Below, piece after piece: positions 43,957 through 50,282 of a DNA stretch of 50,282 nt. The translations under genes and the position numbers were made by a program. The DNA is from Longimicrobium sp. GTDB taxonomy: Bacteria; Gemmatimonadota; Gemmatimonadetes; Longimicrobiales; Longimicrobiaceae. Location of the stretch: positions 1 to 50,282 of the forward strand of contig DASVWD010000011.1 in the NCBI GenBank assembly GCA_036389795.1, given 5' to 3'. The notes beneath the pieces were generated by a model that saw nothing but the letters and a program-made list of their open reading frames with translations, was not told the origin of the DNA and did not search any database. Position 1 is the stretch's first letter, and each line of letters starts with the position of its first letter.

Positions 43957-44900
43957 GCCCCGGCGAAGCCTCCGAGACCCCGCGTGGCGGCGAGCTGGAG
44001 GCCTTCCTGCGCTACGTCGAGCACGAGCGCCAGCTCTCCCCGAACACGGTGCGCGCCTATACGGACGACCTGGCCGAGTTCGAGGAGTTCCTGGGCCGCT
44101 ACTACGGCTCGCCCGAGTGGACCTGGGCCGGCGTCGACCGCCTGGCGATCCGCAGCTGGATGGGCGACTGCGCCACCGTGCGCGGGCTGGCGAAGAGCTC
44201 CATCGCCCGCAAGCTCTCGGCGGTGCGCTCGTTCTACCGCTACCTGCACGTCGAGGAGCGGGTGGACGCCAACCCCGCGCGCCCCGTGCGCACGCCGAAG
44301 CGCGACCGCACGCTCCCCGGCTTCCTCACCCTCGACCAGATGAAGGAGCTGTTCGCGCTCGCCGAGGCGCGCGCGGCCGAGGGCGGCTTCCACGCCCTGC
44401 GCAACCTGGCGGTCGTCGAGCTGTTCTACGCCACGGGGATGCGCCTCTCCGAGCTGCAGGGGCTCGACGTGGCCGACTTGGACGTGGTGGCCGACCGCGC
44501 GCGGGTGCGGGGGAAGGGGCGCAAGGAGCGCATCGTGCCGCTGGGCGGCGCGGCCGCGCGCGCGCTCCGGCGCTACTACGAGGCGCGCGACCGCGTGCTG
44601 GAGCAGGCCCCGCGCGGCGACCGGCGCGCCGTCTTCGTCAGCCAGACGGGGAAGCGGCTCACCGTCCGCCAGGTCCAGAACGTCGTCGGCGCGTTCCTGA
44701 AGTGGGTGGCCGACGAGACGGGCCTCTCCACGCACTCGCTCCGCCACACCTTCGCCACGCACATGCTCGACGCCGGCGCCGACCTGGTGGCGGTCAAGGA
44801 GCTGCTCGGCCACGCGTCGCTCAGCACCACGCGGATCTACACCCACACCTCCAAGGAGCGGCTGAAGAAGGTCTACCGGCAGGCGCACCCGCGGGCGTGA
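43953..44900 (+). CDS. xerC: Site-specific tyrosine recombinase XerC
   Basis: The 315-residue protein has the N-terminal domain with LSPNTVRAYTDDLAEFEEFL and a catalytic domain with Arg in ATGMRLSELQGLD, Lys in GKGRKERIVPLG, HSLRHTFATHMLDAGAD, LGHASLSTT and the nucleophile Tyr in RIYTHT. THTSKERLKKVY at the end is the XerC-type tail. It should pair with XerD (7765). Position between trmFO and hslV supports the XerC (CodV-like) assignment. It is coupled to trmFO by a 4-bp overlap. Confidence 0.94.
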
Positions 44901-44935
44901 GGGTACGGGGTACGCGGTACGGAGTACGGAACCGC
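44899..44935. repeat. GGTACGGGGTACG satellite behind xerC
   Basis: Four GGGTACG/GGAGTACGG units begin at the stop codon of xerC. They are in the AGTACG family. A CCCCAGC/GCTGGGG hairpin follows near 44968. Confidence 0.6.
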
Positions 44936-45041
44936 GGTTGCGGTGTAACAGGCGACGCGCGAACTTGCCCCAGCCCCGCCGCTGGGGTAAATCGTTTGCG
45001 CGCAAATCGGAGACGCAGCCCTCCCGGACGCGTTCGAACGA

Positions 45042-45100
45042 TGTCATCCCGAGGGGCGCGGTAGCGACCCGAAGGATCTACTCGCCCTGGCTGGTGGGCT
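45042..45100 (+). repeat. GTCATCCCGAG half-element
   Basis: GTCATCCCGAGGGGCGCGGT followed by GAAGGATCTACTCGCC and GGTGGGCTGC resembles the left half of the element at 45773. No inverted right half is present. Confidence 0.5.
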
Positions 45101-45182
45101 GCCGCCGGTGCCGAAATCCGGCGAGCACCGGGTGGGGTAAAGGCCCTACTGATCGAAACGGAAGACGAAAGACGGACGATAG

Positions 45183-45725
45183 ATGAGCATCCCGAAGTTC
45201 CACGCCACCACCATCCTGGCCGTCAAGCGCGACGGCAGGGTCGCCCTGGGCGGCGACGGGCAGGTGACCACCGGCGACGTGGTGGCCAAGTCCAGCGCCG
45301 TGAAGGTGCGCAAGCTGCGCGAGGGGAAGATCCTGGCCGGGTTCGCCGGCTCCGTGGCCGACGCCTTCACCCTCTTCGAGAAGTTCGAGGAGAAGCTGGA
45401 GCGCTACCCCGGCAACCTCTCCCGCGCCGCCGTCGAGCTGGCCAAGGACTGGCGCAGCGACCGCTACCTCCGCCGCTTGGAGGCGCTCCTGGCCGTGGCC
45501 GACCGCGACCACATCTACATGCTCTCCGGCACCGGCGACGTGATCGAGCCCGACGACGACATCGTGGCCATCGGCTCGGGCGGCGCGTACGCCCTGGCCG
45601 CCGCCCGCGCGCTCAAGGAGCACTCCACCCTCACCGCGGGCGAGATCGTGCGCCGCGGCCTGGAGATCGCGGGCGACATCTGCATCTACACCAACCGCAA
45701 CGTCACCGTGCTGGAGCTGGACTGA
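45183..45725 (+). CDS. hslV: ATP-dependent protease subunit HslV
   Basis: The 180-residue peptidase forms the two-ring core of the HslVU protease. The prosegment ends before Thr9 in [10 protein letters not shown], which becomes the N-terminal nucleophile. GGDGQVT, the Lys in [16 protein letters not shown] and the C-terminal [10 protein letters not shown] are typical. There is no clear ribosome binding site at the ATG. hslU follows after an intergenic element of about 200 bp, so the two genes may not be as tightly coupled as in other bacteria. Confidence 0.96.
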   Translation: MSIPKFHATTILAVKRDGRVALGGDGQVTTGDVVAKSSAVKVRKLREGKILAGFAGSVADAFTLFEKFEEKLERYPGNLSRAAVELAKDWRSDRYLRRLEALLAVADRDHIYMLSGTGDVIEPDDDIVAIGSGGAYALAAARALKEHSTLTAGEIVRRGLEIAGDICIYTNRNVTVLELD

Positions 45726-45772
45726 CGGAGGTCGATCCGCGCAATTTCCCCGGCAATGGGGTGGCCCGATGC

Positions 45773-45969
45773 TGTCATCCTGAGGGAGCGTCCGCGCCGC
45801 AGTCGCTTCCGCGCCGGGGGTTGGACGCTCCCGAAGGATCTACTCCCCCTGTCCGGTGGCTGGCTCGGCGCGCGGAACTGCCCACCCGGCGGTGTGAGTG
45901 GATCCTTCGGTCGCCGCCGGACATCCACGCCGGGGCAGGATCGGCGGGGCGGCGACCTCAGGATGACAT
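45773..45969. repeat. GTCATCCTGAG palindromic element between hslV and hslU
   Basis: TGTCATCCTGAGG at the left end and CCTCAGGATGACA at the right end are inverted repeats, with inner GAAGGATCTACTC and GAGTGGATCCTTCGGTC also inverted. It shows the same design as the 280-bp element but little sequence in common outside the ends. It splits the hslV-hslU operon (gap 45726-46061). Confidence 0.75.
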
Positions 45970-46061
45970 CCATTCGGGATGAGCGGTCCGGTTCGAGACG
46001 AATTCGAGGCGGGGACCAGGACGAAGGACGCAGCGTCCCCTGATTGACCGAGACGATAGAG

Positions 46062-47543
<1,482 letters not shown>

Positions 47544-47568
47544 CCCGCCCGCGGGCCGGAAGAACGTC

Positions 47569-47601
47569 GGAGCGGCGCATCCCCGGGGGATGCGCCGCTC
47601 C
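47569..47601 (+). terminator. Perfect 16-bp hairpin behind hslU
   Basis: GGAGCGGCGCATCCCC and GGGGATGCGCCGCTCC are exact complements around one base, 26 bp after the hslU stop. There is no T-tract. It lies between converging genes and could stop transcription from both sides. Confidence 0.7.
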
Positions 47602-47643
47602 GTTCGCCTACCGCGGCCTTCGGCCGACTGGACGGGCTCCGCG

Positions 47644-48003
47644 TCAGCGGTCGCGCAGGTCCTCGCGCGTGCTCTCGGGCGCCGTCTCCTCCACGCGGCG
47701 GTTCTGCGCCTCCAGCGCGTCGCGGTTCTCCTCGGCCTCGTGCACGTGCTCGCGCGCCCGCGAGGCGTCTTCCGAGCCCTGGTCCTGGCCCGCGCCGCCC
47801 GCGCTCATCCCGCCCGTGCCGCCCACCGGGCCGTCGGACTGCAGGTGTGACGGCGTGGTGGCCTCCGTGCGGCGGTTCTGCGCCTCCAGCGCGTCGCGGT
47901 TCTCCTCCGCGTTCCGCACGTGCTCCCGCGCCTCCGACGCGTCCTCCGACCCGAGCCCGTCGCCGCCCGCCCGCGAGCCGCTGCCCCCGAGGTTCTGCTC
48001 CAT
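47644..48003 (-). CDS. Hydrophilic protein with two internal repeats
   Basis: The 119-residue protein starts at 48003, with AAGGAG 6 bp upstream on the minus strand. It has two copies of a 33-residue unit: GSEDAS(E/R)AREHV then AEENRDALEAQNRR(T/V)E at about 18-50 and 75-108, joined by a Gly/Ser-rich linker. Each unit is predicted to be a single charged helix. There is no Cys, membrane segment or signal. The composition resembles stress- or desiccation-linked hydrophilic proteins, but this is only an impression. The DNA repeats are also nearly identical, so the duplication is recent or kept by conversion. Confidence 0.6.
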   Translation of the reverse strand: MEQNLGGSGSRAGGDGLGSEDASEAREHVRNAEENRDALEAQNRRTEATTPSHLQSDGPVGGTGGMSAGGAGQDQGSEDASRAREHVHEAEENRDALEAQNRRVEETAPESTREDLRDR

Positions 48004-48140
48004 GGATGTCTCCTTCGTCACACGTTCCCGTCCTCCTAGCGCGAGCGGGGCAGGGGCAACTTCCATTCCGACTGGACAGAGAAGAGTGTTGGGTGTAGAC
48101 CAACCAGCCGTTCTCCCGCCGACGTCTTTAGCACGGGGAC

Positions 48141-48170
48141 TTGCGTAATGTGCCGCAAGGAGTGTACAGT
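48141..48170 (+). promoter_or_regulatory. Possible promoter of the toxin-antitoxin pair
   Basis: TTGCGT and TACAGT are 18 bp apart, about 90 bp upstream of the antitoxin ATG, in a stretch that is less G+C-rich than its surroundings. Confidence 0.4.
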
Positions 48171-48259
48171 TTTCTAATGAGCCACTGGCAAGAGAGCCAC
48201 GGAACGAGCATGCTCAGCGCTATGCCTGAGAACAGACGGACCGCTCCCCTCGTCGAACG

Positions 48260-48508
48260 ATGAAGAAGAACCCGATCTTCGATTTCAGCCACCTGAGCGC
48301 GGTTGAGCGCATCGAGTTGGCTCAGGACCTTTGGGACAGCCTCACGCCGGAAGACGCGGGCGACGTCCCTCTCTCTGAAGCGCAACGTGCCGAGCTGGGG
48401 AGGAGGCTTGAGGCCGCTCGGCGAAACCCGAAGGAGGGCTACTCCTGGGCGGAGGTGCGCGAGCACGTGCTCGAGACCCTCGAAGGTGTGAGGGCGAAGA
48501 GCGCGTGA
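48260..48508 (+). CDS. Antitoxin of the addiction-module (TIGR02574) type
   Basis: The 82-residue protein has the family pattern LSAVERIELAQDLWDSL near the N-terminus and LSEAQRAELGRRLEAARRNP in the middle, followed by GYSWAEVREHVL. Proteins of this group neutralise RelE/ParE toxins and are encoded just upstream of them. The stop overlaps the toxin start (GTGA). The ribosome binding site is weak. Confidence 0.85.
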   Translation: MKKNPIFDFSHLSAVERIELAQDLWDSLTPEDAGDVPLSEAQRAELGRRLEAARRNPKEGYSWAEVREHVLETLEGVRAKSA

Positions 48509-48813
48509 GCCGAGGCCTCATCATCCGGCATGAGGCCGATGCGGACATTGTCGAAGCCGCCGCGTGGTACGAGGCGCAGTCCTACGGGCTCGGTGCGGAG
48601 TTCTTCCAAGCCGTAGACGTTTGCATTGCGAACGCCGTTCGCGCTCCGCAACGCTACGCTCGTGTTCAGGGCATCGGAGAGGGAGATCTGCGCCGTGCGC
48701 TCGTAAGCCGCTTTCCCTACGCGGTGTACTTCTACTTCGACGACGAGGACGTAATGGTCATCGCCTGCATGCACCTGCGCCGCGATCCGGGCGAGCTCGC
48801 GAAGAGGCTTTAG
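48505..48813 (+). CDS. RelE/ParE family toxin
   Basis: The 102-residue protein starts at a GTG overlapping the antitoxin gene by 4 bp. The ParE/RelE pattern is clear: ADIVEAAAWYEAQSYGLGAEF, VRAPQRYARVQG, then DLRRALVSRFPYAVYFYFDD and VIACMHLRRDPGE. The basic residues and the C-terminal HLRRDP element are typical of active toxins. Its cellular target (gyrase for ParE, ribosome-bound mRNA for RelE) cannot be told from sequence. The pair looks intact, in contrast with the MntA/HepT remnant at 8819. Confidence 0.88.
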   Translation: MSRGLIIRHEADADIVEAAAWYEAQSYGLGAEFFQAVDVCIANAVRAPQRYARVQGIGEGDLRRALVSRFPYAVYFYFDDEDVMVIACMHLRRDPGELAKRL

Positions 48814-48833
48814 ACACTCCGTCGGGCATGACA

Positions 48834-48872
48834 ACGAAGGCCCCGCACCGGATTCCGGTGCGGGGCCTTCGT
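48834..48872. terminator. Bidirectional terminator between converging genes
   Basis: ACGAAGGCCCCGCACCGGA and its exact complement TCCGGTGCGGGGCCTTCGT form a 19-bp stem just behind the toxin gene and 20 bp from the end of the opposing gene. TT and AA flanks make it usable from both sides. Confidence 0.8.
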
Positions 48873-48892
48873 GTGTCGGGTGGGGCGCCGAG

Positions 48893-49309
48893 TCAGTCGG
48901 GGAAGGTGATCCCGCCGGCGGTGTGCGGATTGCCGCCGCCGATGAGGTCCGCGATCGCCGCCATCTCGGCGCCCATGTTGTCCAGCCGGTGCAGCACGCT
49001 CCGCGAGTGGCCGTAGTCGAAGTACAGCAGGAGCGCTTCCTCGTTGCCCGGGCTGGTTTCGATAATCTTGCCGTCGAGCCGGCGATGCAGGTCGGTGACG
49101 ATGTGGAACACCGCGCCCTGCACCCGCCGCTGGTCGTCCAGCGTCTCGATGCTCATGTCGCCGGTCAGGCGGGGGAGGAGCCGCTCCACCATCACCACGC
49201 CTTCCGGAGGGGCCGCCACGGCGCCCGCGCGACCGTAGGCTTCCGCCACGATCGCTTCCGAGGCCGCCGTGAGCGCCCGAAGCTCTTCGAAGTTGCAGTG
49301 AAGGATCAA
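48893..49309 (-). CDS. Hypothetical protein
   Basis: The 138-residue protein starts at a TTG (49309) with GGAGG 6 bp upstream on the minus strand, which decides the start. It is mostly helical (FEELRALTAASEAIVAEAYG) with a central VERLLPRLTGDMSIETLDDQ and an aromatic strand ALLLYFDYGHSRSVL. It has one Cys and no signal or membrane segment. I do not recognise the family. It is convergent with the toxin gene. The 291-bp gap up to purK (49310-49600) shows no gene. Confidence 0.65.
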   Translation of the reverse strand: MILHCNFEELRALTAASEAIVAEAYGRAGAVAAPPEGVVMVERLLPRLTGDMSIETLDDQRRVQGAVFHIVTDLHRRLDGKIIETSPGNEEALLLYFDYGHSRSVLHRLDNMGAEMAAIADLIGGGNPHTAGGITFPD

Positions 49310-49600
49310 CTGGAGCCTCCTTTTCCCTTAGCCGCTCCGCCCTGTCGTACAGGCAAGGGGCGGGCCAGTTCCACGCACACTGGTACACCACGTGTTCCCA
49401 GAGGTTACGCCGGGAGTCCGCCAGAGGTTTCGTGGTGCCTCTGAAGCGGGAACGCGTTGCGTGGAGCGTTCCTGACGGCGCGGTGTTCGTCCCACGCGGG
49501 GGACGGATGCGCCGGAGCTGGAGGGTCGGGTGTGGCGCGAGGTTCGCTGCGGTCTTTCTACATTTGCATCATTCTCCGCGGAACGCAAGTCCCATCTGGG

Positions 49601-50282
49601 TCACGCCTGCCCCGTGGCCAGGCGCCAGGCCTGCAGCGCGCGCTCCAGCGCCTCGTTCACCGTCTCTCCCAGCGCGGTCAGGTGCCCCATCTTCCGCCCG
49701 GGGCGCGCCTCGGCCTTCCCGTACAGGTGGAGCGCCGCCGTGGGGACGCCGAGCGCCGCCGCCACGCCCGCGCGGCCGAGGCCCGTGCCGGCGTCCTCGC
49801 CCATCAGGTTCACCATGGCGGCGGGACGCAGCAGCCCGGTGGAGCCCAGCGGGAGCCCGCAGACGGCGCGGAGCTGCTGCTCGAACTGCGAGACGGGGCA
49901 GGCGTCCAGCGTGTAGTGCCCGGAGTTGTGGGGGCGGGGGGCGATCTCGTTCATGCGGATCACCCCGTCTTCGCCCACGAACATCTCCACCGCCAGGAGA
50001 CCCACGACGCCCAGCCCCTCGGCGAGCGCGGTGGCGATGCGGCGGACCTCCTCGGCCTGGGCGGGCGGGATGCGCGCGGGGGCCACGCTGGTGTGGAGGA
50101 TGCCGCGCCGGTGGACGTTCTCGGCCGCCGGGAAGCACGCCGTCTCGCCGGTCGCCGACCGCGCGACGACGACGGAGACTTCCAGGGTGAAGCGGACGAA
50201 CGCCTCCAGGATCAGCTCGTCGCCGTGGGCGGCCACCTCGTTGTAGGCGGCGTCGGCGTCCGCGGGCCCTCGGATCACCGCC
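49601..50282 (-). CDS. purK: N5-carboxyaminoimidazole ribonucleotide synthase, 3' part
   Basis: The visible 227 residues are the C-terminal two thirds of an ATP-grasp enzyme that carboxylates AIR in purine synthesis. The frame runs off the right edge of the window; the first residues (AVIRGPADADAA) match the segment right after the GYDGKGQ loop of PurK, so the gene is cut by the window rather than truncated. The ATP-grasp metal site is in EMFVGEDGVIRMNEIAPRPHNSGHYT-like sequence (about 100-125), followed by VNLMGED and the PurK C-terminal KMGHLTALG. purE is expected nearby but is not visible. Confidence 0.93.
   Translation of the reverse strand, partial: AVIRGPADADAAYNEVAAHGDELILEAFVRFTLEVSVVVARSATGETACFPAAENVHRRGILHTSVAPARIPPAQAEEVRRIATALAEGLGVVGLLAVEMFVGEDGVIRMNEIAPRPHNSGHYTLDACPVSQFEQQLRAVCGLPLGSTGLLRPAAMVNLMGEDAGTGLGRAGVAAALGVPTAALHLYGKAEARPGRKMGHLTALGETVNEALERALQAWRLATGQA

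Overview
The window is about 70% G+C and carries genes of a diderm (Gram-negative type) bacterium: a type IV pilus secretin and its alignment complex, outer-membrane beta-barrel proteins and lipoproteins, a Wza-like polysaccharide export protein, and housekeeping genes (ispF, aroC, aroK, topA, trmFO, xerC, xerD, hslV, hslU, purK). The gene set, the very high G+C, and a small Cys-rich precursor peptide with a leader of the MKKLKLD type suggest Gemmatimonadota, most like Longimicrobiaceae. That placement is inference; no rRNA gene is present to confirm it.

Layout. 0.3-6 kb: a degenerate receiver/GGDEF regulator, a small zinc-ribbon protein, a polysaccharide export protein, and a secreted Ig-repeat metalloprotease with a small partner gene. 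6.2-11.6 kb: ispF, a DedA protein coupled to xerD, a broken MntA/HepT toxin-antitoxin pair, and a pabA/trpG amidotransferase coupled to an outer-membrane protein. 11.75-16.65 kb: a compact four-gene operon behind a clear sigma70-type promoter. It has two tandem paralogues with an eCIS-type DUF4157 domain and an unrecognised C-terminal domain, then a YkgJ-like Cys-cluster protein and a GLPGLI-like protein. 17.2-19 kb: the amt-glnK ammonium operon. 19.3-23.5 kb: small unknown proteins and a sigma54-type two-component pair. 24.07 kb: a 123-residue peptide with 15 cysteines and a RiPP-like leader, with no modification enzyme in view. 24.8-36.2 kb: a type IV pilus block of minor pilins (two GspH/FimT-like, PilV-, PilW- and PilX-like), then pilMNOPQ, then a large lipoprotein. 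36.35-47.5 kb: aroC-aroK, topA, a membrane-anchored unknown, trmFO-xerC, hslV-hslU. 47.6-50.3 kb: a two-repeat hydrophilic protein, an intact RelE/ParE-type toxin-antitoxin pair, an unknown gene, and the 3' part of purK.

The intergenic DNA is unusually structured. At least five families of interspersed repeats recur: (a) palindromic elements of 125-280 bp bounded by GTCATTCC/GTCATCC ends; (b) AGTGCG/AGTACG satellites lying directly behind stop codons; (c) imperfect CGGAG/CAGAG-word hairpins; (d) a 59-bp block with a CCCTCTCCC hairpin; (e) a GGATGCGCGCCCGG element.

The least ordinary loci are the DUF4157 effector-like pair (11.75-16.65 kb) and the orphan Cys-rich peptide (24.07 kb). All functional statements rest on motif recognition by eye; no database search was run.
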